A program made the position numbers and the translations under genes. Positions 30,899 through 43,289 of a stretch of 64,000 bases of DNA are shown piece by piece (the stretch's first letter is position 1; each line of letters starts with the position of its first letter). The DNA is from Ascaphus truei (lineage: Eukaryota; Chordata; Amphibia; Anura; Ascaphidae). The notes under the pieces were generated by a model, which had not been told where the DNA came from, made no database searches, and saw nothing but the letters and a program-made list of their open reading frames with translations. The stretch spans positions 45,723,664-45,787,663 of the forward strand of contig CM071573.1 of assembly GCA_036426205.1 (NCBI GenBank). The letters run 5' to 3'.

Positions 30899-31375
30899 AC
30901 TATGCCGCCACTGTATTTCTATGTTCTCTTGTACAGTATGAGCAAAATAATCATTGAATCTTTTGTTTTGTGATATATATTTCCTATAGTTTGGTATTTC
31001 TGCCCCATAATCTAGCGCTTGAAAATGGGAGAAGAAGCGATTTTGAAGTAAATCCTTTTTTATATTTTGTTCCTGGAAGGAAATTAATGTTTGTTTTCCC
31101 CTGTCTATTAGATGATCCAGACAATCTATCCCTTTTGCTTACCAGATTTTAAATCTATTCCTGGGGTGAATTTCAGGTTGTCCTGTAGGGGCAGGTACAG
31201 TATCTTGATGTACCGTGAGGAAACCCCCCCAAAAAATCTTATTTCTTGCCAAGCTATTAGGGTGTCCCTTACAATTATTGTGTGTTTTATGTGCTTATAT
31301 GTTACCCCATTTCATGTGTATAATTCTTTTCAGAGACAATTGTTTTACCAATTGTTACTCTAGGACAGGGGTGTG

Positions 31376-31585
31376 CAAACTGGGGGGCGGGAGATTTTTT
31401 TGGGGGAGGGAAAGGTGATTACAGAGGCCCCACACTCTTCAGTGTCAGGCCTCTGTAACTCACCTAAATTCAGCCGACTTCAGGCGACGCGTTTGAATGG
31501 TACTGCAGGGACCCCCCGCTGTGTTCATCCGATGGGCCATAAGTCTGGCTGCAGAAATCTCACAGAAATTTTGTAGCGTTACTGT
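31376..31585 (+). mobile_element. hAT-like fragment in L1
   Basis: The left end CAGGGGTGTGCAAACTGGGG matches the terminal pattern of the hAT elements at 40840-41200 and 56439-56753. ATTACAGAGGCC and GGCCTCTGTAACTC inside form a hairpin similar to their ends. The right terminus is missing or unrecognised. Confidence 0.5.
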
Positions 31586-31589
31586 GAGA

Positions 31590-31886
31590 TTACCCCAGTT
31601 TTTCCAAGACAAGTCGTCGGATACTGGTGGCTGCACCTGTATTACTTTTTTTAAAATATATATACAATTGTGCATAATCATTTTTAAATGTTTCATTTAT
31701 TTTTTTCAGGTCACATATTACCATTAGTGTTTCATCTAGTAACCTAGTTATGGTCTTGACATTTCTAAAAATGTTGAGTAGATTGCTTAGTAACCTGCTG
31801 GTCTTGTTGCCCTGTCTAAAGTATTGTTTTTCTTTGATTTTACAGTACATATCTTGCTTGCCTTCTTTTCTAGCCAGATTCAGCAT
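31590..31886 (-). pseudogene. L1 ORF2 fragment before the reverse transcriptase
   Basis: An open frame of 98 residues with KEKQYFRQGNKTSRLLSNLL, then a block ending in INETFKNDYAQLY. This order is typical of the linker between the endonuclease and reverse transcriptase of L1 ORF2. Readable sequence continues upstream in another frame to about 32035. It ends before any reverse transcriptase catalytic motif. Confidence 0.7.
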
Positions 31887-32043
31887 ACTACAGTACCTTT
31901 TTTTTTTGCATATTTTCTTTGATTTTTTTTTGCTTGCATGGGGGAAAGTTTAAATATTCTATTTGCTTTGGTGAGCATGTTGCTTCATTGGCAAATTCAG
32001 CCTGCCTGCCTATTTTTTTTAAAATCTGGCAACCTTGTACTGT

Positions 32044-33537
32044 TTTAAGGCAATATGTTGCAGAGGTTTGAGATCCTCAAATAAGCCCGTCTTCGTTCTG
32101 GAGAACTCACAGCTTGGAAGGACTCTATCCACAGAGTAAGCTAACCTCGGCGGCGTCCTGCACCATAGTAGACAGGGTATGCCCTGTTTTTCCCTTTTTA
32201 GTTCCATTGGTCTATGTTTGTATTGTTGTTACCATTACCTGTTCCTAATAAGCTCTTCAGTTTGTTGGGCCTTGTGCTCTGCTAGTGTGTACCGAAGATC
32301 CCTGAATACTGTATTGGGTGCTCTGCACAGGTTTTGTGACAGTGTGTGGACATTTTATACTGAGACAGCGTGTCCTAACTATATATAATTTTTGTTCTAC
32401 TTCACAGCTAAATAACATGCTGTGATACTGTATTAAGATAGAAGTACATGTAATACTATTTAAACAAATGTGTAATTAAGTAGCCTTGACAGTAAAGCAT
32501 TATGACTTTAACATAAAACTATGGGAGTGCTTTTTCTCTCCATCATTAGTACATGTTCAGGTCCAGCATTCTGCTTTGCTTGTGTAACAGACTTTTACTG
32601 TACATACCCTCCAGGGCAGGTCCTGTCACATTGCATTATCGTGCATCATATCACGCTAATTCAAAGGTCACGCTGCCCATTTTGCTAGATGCAGAATTAA
32701 GAATGTAAAATGAGTAGGAGAGGATCATTAAACAGTTCAGTCACCTGCACAGAGTTGGCTTTTCTAATTATTGCCAGATATCGGAGTTCAGCTCACCAGG
32801 TGACTCACTGCATTAAGTTTCCCAATTAAAGTGGACCTCCAGTGTAATGTTATGATCTTGAAATGAAATGTAGCATCCAAGTCCTTCAATGTTTCCACCT
32901 TGATTACAAAATGAATATAATGCGGCTGTAACAATTATAAAACATAAAGTTTCCATTGCAAAGCCATGATAGAAATGCAATTTGCTGTATACCTGGAAAG
33001 ATCCACACAGTACATACTGATTTAAATTTGACTTGAACAAAGTTTTTAAATCACTTTTCTTAATTTATTATTTCTCAAGGTTATTAGTGTTAATGATCCA
33101 CTTCCAGATGTGATCGGCGGATTGGTGGCGCTGCTATGATCTGGAAAAACTGGGATAGTTTTACTGTTTGCCACTAGCAAACATTTAATGGTTCTTATCT
33201 CTGCATCTACCTTCTGGAATGTATCCCACTTCTAGTGCCAGTTAGGAATTAAACCTTACAATGATTCTGCCGTTGGTTAATAGATTGCCCGTTAATCTTA
33301 CATACAGTAGGTTGTACATTCGTTTTTCTACCACCAGTAATCACTTAGAATGAGCAGGGTCCTGGGGTCCAAATGTAAACTTTGAAGTTTCTTTGGAAGT
33401 ACAAATCAAACTGTTTTTTTCCCCCCAGGTTTTTGAACTGGGCCAAATTTTTAATTCATCAAGTTCGAAGATTGAACAATTCTCCAAAATGTAATGAAAT
33501 AGTTTAAGTTTTTCCATAGTTTTTACAAATCCCAAAC
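32044..33537. other. Mostly unique DNA
   Basis: No transposon or coding feature is supported. The stretch 32560-32800 is free of repeats and contains several TAAT-type motifs (CTAATTATTGCC, CATTAAAC); it might be a conserved non-coding element, but this cannot be judged from one sequence. Confidence 0.4.
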
Positions 33538-33551
33538 CAAAAACAAGTCAA

Positions 33552-33709
33552 GAACAGGAGAAAAAACGGCAGTGCACTGCCAAGAAAACCAGGAGGAGGC
33601 TCACGGCAGCAGAAGCAAAGATTTATTTATGCCATAAAAAGATTTGACAAAGGTCCCCCTTAGCCCCATCAAGTAACCACCTACACGTTTCGGGCTCTAT
33701 GCCCTTTCT
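33552..33709 (-). mobile_element. 158-bp retroelement copy starting in a degenerate hammerhead motif
   Basis: A perfect 14-bp duplication (CAAAAACAAGTCAA) at 33538-33551 and 33710-33723 defines the insert. On the minus strand it starts with GAGAAAGGGC-ATAGA-GCCC-GAAACGTGTAGG: a clean stem-loop followed by GAAA, like the second half of the hammerhead motif, with the first box incomplete. The remainder contains AATAAATC and ends without poly-A. It matches the style of the other inserts but is far shorter. Confidence 0.75.
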
Positions 33710-33723
33710 CAAAAACAAGTCAA

Positions 33724-35095
33724 ACCCAAATGAGAACATTTTAAGAACCAAAACACCAGTGAAAGTGCCCATAATTTGGAATCCCTGCTCGTAACTGCAT
33801 TCTGGACCACCCTCTAACTTTCATCATCTTGATTAGCACAAGGTAATGCCACACCCATTATTTGAACTGGAAAATTATACAAAAGGCGGAGATCGACTAA
33901 CACCAATATCAACATGTACAGCTGTTACCAGACTAAGGGTAGGTTCCCTCTGGTGACAGCAGCGTGCGTGCCTCACACCAACCCCTTACCTTCTCTGTAG
34001 CAGGCCCTGGTGTCACCTCGCTTCCTTGCTCATTTCATACTGTGATGCGTCAACCGGCAGGTGATACAACTGGATTGTGTTCCCGTGCAGCGACGCGGTC
34101 ACATGGTGTGCCAGGAGCCAATCAGAGAAGGTGCCATCTTCAAAGATCACTGCTTTCTTTCTTTCTTTTGGCTTTGACTAAATAATCTGTAAATGGGGCA
34201 ATTACACACAGCTGCAAACTTGGTCCATAGAAATGTGCCTCTTTGTCAGATTTTTATGAGATGTTTTGCATCAGTGTATCGAATTAAATTGAATATAGTT
34301 TACAAAAGTTGATGTCGTTCTGTGTTGGATGTGTTAGATAAATGTGTTTAGGCCACCAGAGGTGGTGTTTGTTTATTTTTTATTTATGAAAAACCTAAAA
34401 GAAAAGAATGACCGTAGGCATATATATTATAATACAGGACCAAGTAACTCCTTCCCATTCCCTCCTCTTATTTCATGTAATGGTCCGCCCACCTGCCCCA
34501 TTTTGGCCACGCCCCCCGTGCCTGAGAACTCTGCCTACAGACCACAGATCACGGTTTAGCGCTGTGCATGTGCCGCCAGGATGCCAGGCACGTGTGCAGC
34601 AGCCTCCAGTGGGACCTTAGCCTTATTGTTCCCATGACTGTGGGTAGTGAATCAAAATGCCACGGTGATGAATTAAAATTTTGTGTTTTGCGGCTTCTGT
34701 AGTTTGTATAGTTGACGATAGGTGATGCTAGGTTGTACAGTAGGGAAGCTAAATTCAATGTCTTCTGAAGTTATTGATTTGCGTAGCCAGCAGATGATGT
34801 TACACTGTATTATACAGTCCAGTGTGTTGTTTTTTAAGCCTTAAACACTGTACTGTTTTGTAGATAAATTAGTACACATCACGGAAAATATACAGTAAGT
34901 ACTGTACTCCACGCTGAACTTCACTGCTGTACATAGCTCCCTAAGCAGCCATATGTTTTTCCTGGTGGCTGTCTAAAACGTTGCAAGAGATACTGCATTA
35001 AATAAGTTGATTGTCTACTCTACATTAGCATGTCACTTACAACCAGGTTTACTCTGAACACTGTATAATATAATCCTCTACAGCCTATATGTTCT
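33724..35095. other. No recognised feature
   Basis: Unique-looking DNA with a slightly GC-richer patch at 33940-34120 and 34480-34620. No splice-bounded frame or repeat identified. Confidence 0.4.
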
Positions 35096-35099
35096 TACA

Positions 35100-35900
35100 A
35101 GTTTGACCCTCTGTAGCAGCTATGGGGGAATCAGTCTGCTTAAGTGCAGGAATGGGCGCCAGTCCCATGACATCTCTAGCGGGTCCCTAAGTGTAAAAAA
35201 TAAATTGTACTTACAGGGTGTATTGCAATGGGTTATCCACTTCCAGTTTTTGGGGCATCTCAGGCTCTGTCCTGGTGCAGTAAAACTTCTGCCCATGCAT
35301 GGCCTATACTTATTATCAGGATGTATGGAACCCTCGGAGGTAGCATGGAAACCCACAAGAGGCAGGAGACCAAATATATAAAAAACTGATAGAATTTAAT
35401 GTAATACAAAAATTATAACAAGGAAAACAAAATGGAGTCTGCATAATGTGCAGAGCTATACCAAAACGCTATGGTAGCTAGGGGACAGACAAAAAGCCGA
35501 GGGCAAAAAGTGCCAAGGGAACTAAAGTAAACTGCAGGAAACTGCAATGCTACATGCAATAACAATAGTAACAGGGGACAATGAAACATAAGGGTGTAAA
35601 TAGTGCAAAGGGTACACAAGACAAAACATCAAGGTACCTGCAGATCAGTAGAACTAGAAGCCTGATAGAAAGGAACAGGGAAATTCACAGCACTAGGGAA
35701 AAAACAAAAACCGATTCCAGACCTGTAAAAAGAAAGTTTCACTAGCCTGGAACTAACAGAGTGGGTGGGGTTTTATACCCAAACTAAGATGGCAGCTAGC
35801 CTCATGGACTGTACTAGTTCAAACCAGCCCTGAGTCGGACCTAAATCCTCTGTGCGCCCCTACAGGTTTACGGGAAGTACTGCAGCAGGGAATCATGACA
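35100..35900 (-). mobile_element. LTR-like segment, minus strand
   Basis: On the minus strand it starts TGTCATGATTCCCTGC, followed by a TATA-like GGTATAAAACCCC (about 35767-35780) and a long A/T-rich part. The TG start, the TATA box and the overall length fit an LTR. The other end and a target duplication were not established, and no partner copy is in the window. Confidence 0.4.
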
Positions 35901-36371
35901 CATACATATGCGTTCCATTTAATTATTGTGCATGCGCATACAGTACATCTTCAGCACTACAAACTGCATATATTACCTTAATAATACTGTACTGCAGTTC
36001 TGTGTCACTGGATGGAGTTGAAGCATGAATAATATATTAAACTGGATAACTTGGATAAAATCAAATGCATCAGTACATCAGTGCACACAAACCACTATAG
36101 TACAAGACAGTTGAACCCCCTCCCCCCCAAAAAGGATTCATTTCATATTTCATGTTCTCATTTTAAATAGGTTAGTGGGTGCTCAGCCCACAGGTCTCAG
36201 AAGACATAATACTTAATTTAGTGTCTTTCACGTTCTTTATATCAGCAGCGGTACACATAAACCGTTTCTTAATAGTTGATAAAAATGTCATCCTTCAAGT
36301 TCTTTGGTATTACAAGTTGACTGCTCTTGCTCATTCAGCATAAAGATTGAAAGGCACATGATGCTGGAAGA

Positions 36372-37038
36372 TCAACTGGGCACATCTATGAGGTTCACCC
36401 CGGCTGCGTGCAAAAAACAATTACTCACAATTTTGCTCAAAATCATGGATGCGGGAATGTCAGGGAGAGGGTCCGCAATGAAAGGGATACGTCTCTGCCT
36501 CCGTGACTCAGAAACTGTAGGTGTGCTTTGAAAAAGAAACATAAGTAATTGCTCCTGGATGCCACTTTCCAGCAGGACAGCCTCAGGTTGTGTTTTCCTC
36601 TGAGGAGGGGCAGTCAAGGGAACAAAGTGTTCCTCACAGAAAGAGCCCAACAGTCAGTGGGGCCTTTCCAGCATCTAATGATGGCTTTCAAGCACATGGT
36701 GCAAAAGATGCTTTCTGCTGCTGTGGAGCTCTCTCTTCCAATTGTCTGCCCACAAGAGAATAGAGACCATCCATGCGCCTCACGATATGGTCCATAACTC
36801 CTGATAATTTGGCAAGAGCATCCAAGTGACTCAATTTGGTCTTGCATCCTGCAAGGTTAGAGGGGCCAAAGTAAGTACACCGGACACTGATCTCCTTGTC
36901 GCAAGCCAGTAACTTCTTCCTCCTTTTATCTGTAATTTGCCTGTTGTAATATTCACAGTGAAGCTGGTGCATGATATCAGCCTGGCAAAAAAATGAGTGA
37001 TCTGCAGGAGAGGTGAACAATATTCTGCAGCAAAGCAT
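36372..37038 (-). pseudogene. Unassigned frameshifted reading frames
   Basis: Two consecutive minus-strand frames, 36688-37038 (about 116 residues) and 36372-36650 (about 92 residues), look protein-like. The first has a basic stretch (ITDKRRKKLLACDKEI) then a helical-looking segment (LDALAKLSGVMDHIVRRMDG). The second has ESRRQRRIPFIADPLPDIPA. They are in different frames, with a third frame open in between (36614-36847), so this may be one broken gene. I do not recognise it. It could be an old transposon protein. Confidence 0.35.
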
Positions 37039-37745
37039 GATCTTTGAGTGTATAGACTAGCATTAGAAGAATGAGATGTTAGTTGGACTGGAGATTTGGA
37101 TGTTTGAGGTAAAGTTTAGTTATAGAAATTTAAAGTACAGTAAGAAACTAAAATTAGTGCAGCAAAAACTGAATAATTGAACAGTATTCTGTGCAAATAT
37201 GCAATAGGCAATGACGATATTGTATTTTACATTGTTTGAGTTAATAATTAGTTTCTTCACACATTTCATTCTTTTTGCGGGGCTCATCCTCTGGTACGAG
37301 ATGTTAACAAAGTTAAAAGAGTAGAAGAAGCACGTATATGGATTGAGACTGGTGAAAACTTTGAAGATTAAACATCTGTTGCCTGATTCTCTAATATGGC
37401 TTTCTGGAAAAAGAGTTATGTATTCTTGAAACGTAGACCAAAGCAGACCAATAGTACCTCTGCATATTTGGGTTCCTCTTACCACCTTCCATTTGTATTT
37501 CTTAACCACCATTATCTTGGATGAAGCTTACATCCAGGAGGTCATTATAGGTCAGGCAGCACCCTACATTTCAGAGAACTTCCCATGTGGTCAATGCTTC
37601 TTCCAAAATAATGACTCAAAACACAAGCTGCAGCTTTCATCAGGGACCATGGTATGTAGTGGGCCAGGACACCCCCAGAGTAAGTGATTCACATGCACTG
37701 TAGTGAAAAGTGCACCCAAAAGTTCAATTTTTTTTCCCCGGCTAG
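37039..37745. other. No supported feature
   Basis: Open frames at 37120-37512 (minus) and 37493-37687 (plus) lack family motifs. A donor-like AGAGTAAGTG at 37677-37686 has no convincing upstream acceptor. Confidence 0.3.
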
Positions 37746-37749
37746 CTTC

Positions 37750-38900
37750 TGTGTGTAAGGATGTGGTAGGAACCTCATATGTGTGTTCAGTGTATGTTCA
37801 GTTGGTGTTTGACTCTGTTCAGTGAGAGGCTTGTGGTGTGTCTGCAACAGTGTTGCAGTGTGTTAGAGCAGAGTCAGACAGGCAGTGGCTGATGAAATAG
37901 CTGAGCTGTGTGTCTGTGCAGATTAGGCAGAGAGGCTCCGTGGAGAAACTAAAATTCGCATGAGCGCCTGGGCAGTCACCTGATGTGAAGAACCAATCAG
38001 AAGGCTAGGATGACAGGGGCAGGAAAGGGAAGCGTGGGGGAGAGGCCACGCTAGTCAGAGGGGTTCTGGAAGGTAAAGGAGGAGGGTGTATGCGTGCAGG
38101 GGGTCCGTGACCCGCCTGCATAGGCTAGCTTTACCCCGCAGGCCCTTAGGAGAAACCCCTGAGCCACAGTAGGTTGCTGTGCTGCAGGGACGCCCATAGT
38201 GGTAGCGATCAGTCACCTTACTGACAAGCGTGCGGAGCAGGTTTGTTGGTGAGCTGCTTGGGACCAGACAGCTGCACTGCAGACATCAAAGACAAGCAAG
38301 GATTCGGCTGATCCTTTTCAAAGCATTACCGGTCACCGCCGTGACCGGAAGGAATTTACGTAAAGTGCACCAACACCGGTCAACAGGCGCTGATCCCGCC
38401 TGAGGCGTAACTCTTTGAGGACACTAGTGAGTGACCAATGGCCTAATACACTGAGTTATTCTAGCTACTAGCGCAAGGACACGGTGTGTGGGGCACGCGG
38501 TGGCGGGACCCGGACATACCCATGAGCCACTACTGTACAGGACAATACTCATTAAGAGCGTGGCTGAGCCACTACTGTACAGGACAATACTCATTAAGAG
38601 CGTGGCCGAGCCACTCAAGTTATAAGGACATTATCATTTAGCTGCGTTAAGGTTATATTGCATTATAGGTTATGTGTTGGGTTATATGCTGCGTGTGTAT
38701 TAATATGATAGAGTGCAAAAGGTTATTGTGCATATAGTAAAGTTGGTTGCATCATACATGTGTGTGTATATGTTTCTTGCCCAGGGGAATCTCACATCAC
38801 GGGGATCCTGGGTAAGTGGAGGCGCTGCGCTATAAGTGTTACCCCAGGCTCCCAGCTAGCGGAGGCTCAGATCTCCTGGAGCCGCAGGTGCGTGCAGTTA
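37750..38900 (+). mobile_element. LTR-plus-leader-like unit of a retroelement
   Basis: GC-moderate sequence ending in GTGGAGGCGCTGCGCTATAA then ACCCCAGGCTCCCAGCTAGC (38815-38870). The minus strand of 49905-49980 has GTGGAGGCGCTACC then ACCCAGGCTCCCAGCAGC, and 43310-43325 minus has GTGGAGGCGCTGTACC. The shared segment may be a primer-binding site and leader downstream of an LTR. The left border is uncertain. No coding domains were found. Confidence 0.45.
38524..38607 (+). repeat. 42-bp direct tandem duplication
   Basis: Two units with one difference (GAGCCACTACTGTACAGGAC start each, at 38524 and 38566), followed by a partial third start GAGCCACT at 38608. Their near identity means a recent duplication. 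They lie inside the LTR-plus-leader-like unit. Confidence 0.92.
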
Positions 38901-39371
38901 CCCGTAGTCGCTTTGGCGTGTCAGAAAAAGGGCTACATGTGTTATTCAGTATATAACGCTTTTTTCTGTGTATTGCCCATAAATTAATTATGTCTATTGT
39001 TTTAAAAAAAAGAACCACCACCAAAATGCATTTACAGCCATTTTCAGCCTCAGTCCTCACATATAACCTTTTCTTTTCAGAAGTCCTAACAGATATAAAA
39101 CATAGCCAGTGGGCAGAGTTTGTTGCATCCTGCTGGATATACAGTACAAGAGACTAGAAACTTCCCTGGGGAGTGGCTAGTAAGCCAGTCTACATACTGT
39201 CATAGACCTCCCTTACAATAGCAGGCTAACCCTGAACTTTATTGAACAAGCACAATGAACAATATAACATACTCAGCATAGTCTACTGCTAACACTGCCC
39301 ACTTATTAATGGGGACTTACATTGTTATAAGGCCAGGAAATCCGTAGTCCCAGGAGACTGGGCTACATATA

Positions 39372-40112
39372 TGTAGCCATGCCATCTTTAGCTACTAGTT
39401 TGCTTCCCTCCTGGCAGTAAACCCTGGTATAAGCAGGCCTTGCCAGTAGTTGATATGGGGTTTTTCCCCTCCGAGGTGCTGCACTTGAGTGACACCGGGT
39501 GGCAGTGACACCCGGCCTGGGCATGACCAATCATGAGACAGACCTGGTGCCCTCCTCCTGGCTGTACTTAAGGGTAGTGCAGCCCCAAATTCAGTAGTGC
39601 CTTTCCCCACTTGAGGAAGGCAGGTCGCACAGTGGAGAGGCTGCATATTGGGCCTTCTCCAGTCTTCTTCCCTTCGGGGGAGAGTGAGTGTGGACCATAC
39701 CCCTGTCTCTGCTAGGGAGGCAGGGAAGAGCTTGGACGGCTGCGGGTGCCCTTGGCCTGTAATGACGGTCCAGGGACCATCATTCAGTGACAGCTGTGAA
39801 ACTGCATTGGGCAGAACCTGCCTTGTTCCTGTAACTATACAGAAGAGTAATAAAATTGTTCCTGTTGTTATACTCCTGCCAGGTGGGTGACCTCACTGGG
39901 GGGGGGGGGGGGGAGGGGGAGAAGTAATAGTTCTACCATGGGAGATAACCTTCAGTTCCTGTAACCTGGGGTATGAACCCCAGAAGCCTAGTCCTGTGTC
40001 CCCACTACCACCGGCGGACGACTCAGCCCTCCTGTTACCAGCAGGTATCATGCACCACATGACCAGTAATGGCCAAATCTCCCACCGGGGGGGGGGGGGG
40101 AACACTGTTACA
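39372..40112 (+). mobile_element. LTR-like element, same family as 15190-15958
   Basis: It starts TGTAGCC and ends GTTACA, with TATA on both sides (39368-39371 and 40113-40116). Its 3' third is related to 15800-15900. It contains AATAAAATTG (39849) and two G runs (39898-39912 and 40087-40100). The left border makes the 18-bp palindrome GGCTACATATATGTAGCC (39361-39378). Confidence 0.6.
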
Positions 40113-40839
40113 TATATATCAGATTATTGTTACGACTAGCGTGCTATGATGTGATATTCTGCATTATCATTGAATCTTATAAAAAGATATGTTAGCTTGG
40201 AAGTACAGAGCTCGGTTATCTACATATTCTTTTGGAGGAAAGCTACATTCATGTCATAGAGTCAATTATAAACAGTCAGGGGAGTAACAAAAAGGACACT
40301 TCTTTACTGTAGAAAGCTCTAAATAACAGATTACGTTGCCCCGCTGCCCTTCATCTGACTACCACTTAAATAATGATATGTTGTTCAATGAATGTCAAAA
40401 TACATTTGTTGCCTAACAATTTGTAATGTTTTTGCTGTATAATATTTGCGGATTGGCTAGCTAATCTAAAATCAATGTAGTTATGGGTTGGCAGGTTGTT
40501 CTTAACTGCACAAGGGGAAGTAACAATATCTATCATGCATTTAACCCCTTTGCCCCAAAATATTTAGTTTCTTGGCATTCTTGTAAGTACAGTATGCCAG
40601 TAGATCAGTGCGAAGTTACCGGAGCCCAACTAACGGAGAACAACACAAGGCCAGTTTATTGCTTGTTCTTGAGCCTGGGAGACTGTATTACTGTAAAAGT
40701 GTATACTGTATAAACTATCTAGTTTACGGTGCCTTGTATTTATGTAGCACCATTTGATTTTTGCAACAAAATGATAGAATAATAATAATCTCCCCATGTG
40801 GACTGTGTATGCATGCATCATAGAGGGAGTATCCTACAC

Positions 40840-41200
40840 CAGGGGTGCGCAAACTTCCTGAGCTGTGCCCCCCTGTCTGGCAGCCGCACCGTTCGCACCC
40901 CCCCCTCTCCAAGAACCCGGCGTCAAATGACACTGCGGGCCATGTGACGTTACATGATCCCGCAGCGTCATTTGACGTCCGTTGCCATGGCGGCGTGTCA
41001 TGTCACATGACCCCGAAGCGTCCTTTGTGTTGCCATGGCGGTGTGTCTCTGAAGAGCCGGCAGAGAGCAGGTAAGGAAGTTACAGAGGCCTCACGCCCCC
41101 ACCGGCATTTAATTTAAATGCCTTGGGGAAAAGTGCTGGCATCTGTAACCGCCATGCCCCCCGAAAAAAATTTGCGCACCCTCAAGTTTGCGCACCCCTG
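40840..41200. mobile_element. hAT-type MITE (361 bp)
   Basis: Terminal inverted repeats CAGGGGTGCGCAAACTT and AAGTTTGCGCACCCCTG are perfect over 17 bp. The 8-bp flanks TCCTACAC (40832-40839) and TCCTGCAC (41201-41208) match at seven positions. The interior is CpG-rich with repeated CATGTGACGT and GCGTCATTTGACG motifs. No transposase. Confidence 0.9.
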
Positions 41201-41208
41201 TCCTGCAC

Positions 41209-42098
41209 TACAGAGATTCTTCACCCAGCATGCTGTGTGAACATTCCCAAATTGGCTTTACTTATGTTTCACTCAAATTTCCAAAAATTGTTCAAAACCT
41301 GACAGATTGAAGAAAAAAATATTTGGGGAAAAATGTTGCATTTTACCAGAGAAGGATATACCCTGAAATATGTGCTTTGCAGGAGGAGAGAGAAAGTCTT
41401 ATTTAGTACATTACCTATCAACAAAGGTGATTAGTTACAATGCCCTCGCGTTAACCAGATAAATATCGTACTGGTATACTTTAATGGCCGTTAGGCTTAC
41501 TCATATGCCAATGATTCGTTAACATAGCATCGCATACCCACAAATTGTCGTTTATAATAGCGAATGGAAATAACGTTACAATAATTGGGCCACACCAATG
41601 TGTGCCATTACTCACAGACCAGGAGTATCATACTGTAGTGTTATTTCTGGGAATAGCGAAAAGCAATGTAATGAGTATAGGACAACAAAGCCTAACAAAA
41701 AGTTACACGCGCCATATAAAAATATGTGGTGAGATTGCCGCCACACGGAGAATTTACTATTATTATTCGCCTAAAAGAGTCGCCTAATCGTAAGTGCGCA
41801 TGCTACAGGCTTCTGCCTAATATTTTATAAAGATTGTCATTTATATCTGCGCAATGGTGTTTTTCCTTCTCTTTTTCAAGATAACCCGCATCCACCCACC
41901 ATGCCCAATATTACTCACTAAAATGAGAGTATAATCATCAGAGATCTATTTCTATTAATACTCCCACTAGTTCTGACAATACTATCGTATAGTTTATTTT
42001 TGTTTCCATTCCATAATTGATGTCCCCCGCACCCTCATCCCCTTGGAACGACTACATTTGAGAAACTGGAGAACGTTTTTTTCTTTTTCTTTGAAGAT
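41209..42098. other. Unique AT-rich DNA
   Basis: Nothing recognised. The plus-strand open frame 41545-41787 has no family features. Confidence 0.4.
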
Positions 42099-42700
42099 TA
42101 AGGGCCTCATGCAGTAAGCGCCGAAAAGCTGTTTTTCGCCATTTTTACGCAAAAAATGCCTCGGCGATTCAATAAGCCCCGCTAAAAAAATCAGCATTTG
42201 TTTGCCGGAAAAAAAATTTCCGGCAGCCGCGCGGCGAAAAGCCACTTTTCGGCACTTATCGCGAGTTTTTCAAACATGCTCAATTCTAGTAGCCCCAAGC
42301 AGCTTTTTTCGCAGCTGATCACCACTCTAGAATTGATATTTTCCCTCAAATCCGTCCCGGCAAAAAAAGTTGACAAGAAGGTGGGGAGAAGTATCGGCAA
42401 GGGCAGCAGGACGGCACTTAGAAAAATGTAGGCCTTTCTCCTGCATGGGATTGATGCCGGGGGTCTCCGGAGCTGATACCCATTAATACCAGAACCGGAG
42501 ACCCACGGCATGCATCCGATGCAGTAAAAATGCATTCACAGCCCACTTCATTACCTTAGCAGCTAACCGCTAAAGCAATGAAGGGGGTTAACCACCCGTG
42601 CCAGGCTTATTGTGGGTAGCAGGAGTGGGTGAAGGGGGTATTTGTCCCTTGGTGGGTGTTTAGGCCTTGTGGGGGTTTGTGGGTGGAGTTAACCCCTTCA
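42099..42700 (+). mobile_element. Truncated MITE-like segment
   Basis: It begins GGGCCTCATGCAGTAAGCGC, a start typical of short amphibian elements, and has self-complementary pieces (CGCCGAAAAGC near 42119 against CTTTTCGGCACTTATCG near 42244). No second terminus was found. The part from 42560 resembles 48955-49060 (GTGGGTAGCAGGAGTGGGTG and related G-rich words), suggesting a dispersed repeat. Confidence 0.4.
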
Positions 42701-43289
42701 TACTCTTGCTGAAACTGGGGTTAAGTTTCCTACCTGGATAAGAAGGAGTGTATGCTGAGGGATCCTCACAAAGCAAGTCATCAATCTCCAGAGTGGTAAC
42801 ATGTAGCCTTAAACATGTCCTGCTTTTATGATTAATTTATCTTGTACGTGCAATCATTTTACATTTTAATATTGTCACAATATAATTACTTTGCTTTTTT
42901 GCATGTTCCCTGTGTGATGGTGAGCCATCCACTCTGACAGGCTGCAGACTATCCACGGATGTTAAAGTTTTTTTGTATCTTATTTTCATCTTAATTTATT
43001 TATTTCACATTTTAGGAACCCAAGATTGTGTTCCCTTAAACCTTTAAAGTGCACTTTTAATTCACAACTTTATTTGGGTTGTAAATTGTCCACAATAATT
43101 ATTTTATGTATTATGAGTATATATATTAAGCTGTATTCGGTGCACAGTTTTTTTTCCTCATTTAGATGCTAAAATAATAGTTTTTTAAAAAAAAAGTCAT
43201 GTAACCCCCTTTTCCTATGACTAAGGGAACTGTGCTGCTATACCTGTTTGCTCAAAGGAGGCCTAGGCCTCTGCCGCTGGGAGTCTGGG

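Larger units (their letters stand above)
28644..32035 (-). mobile_element. L1-type LINE, degraded and interrupted
   Basis: A minus-strand LINE with its 3' end at 28644: poly-A, seen as a T run, after AATAAAAATAACTATAA. ORF2 pieces occur at 30251-30529 and 31590-31886. The 8-bp flanks TGTACTGT at 28636-28643 and 32036-32043 are a likely target duplication. It is interrupted by a retroelement (29309-30038), a GC-rich insert (30532-30898) and a hAT fragment (from 31376). Most of the reverse transcriptase cannot be read. Confidence 0.75.

Noticed and set aside
37493..37687. Plus-strand ORF ending near a splice-donor-like AGAGTAAGTG
   Set aside because: No convincing acceptor upstream and no recognised protein features.
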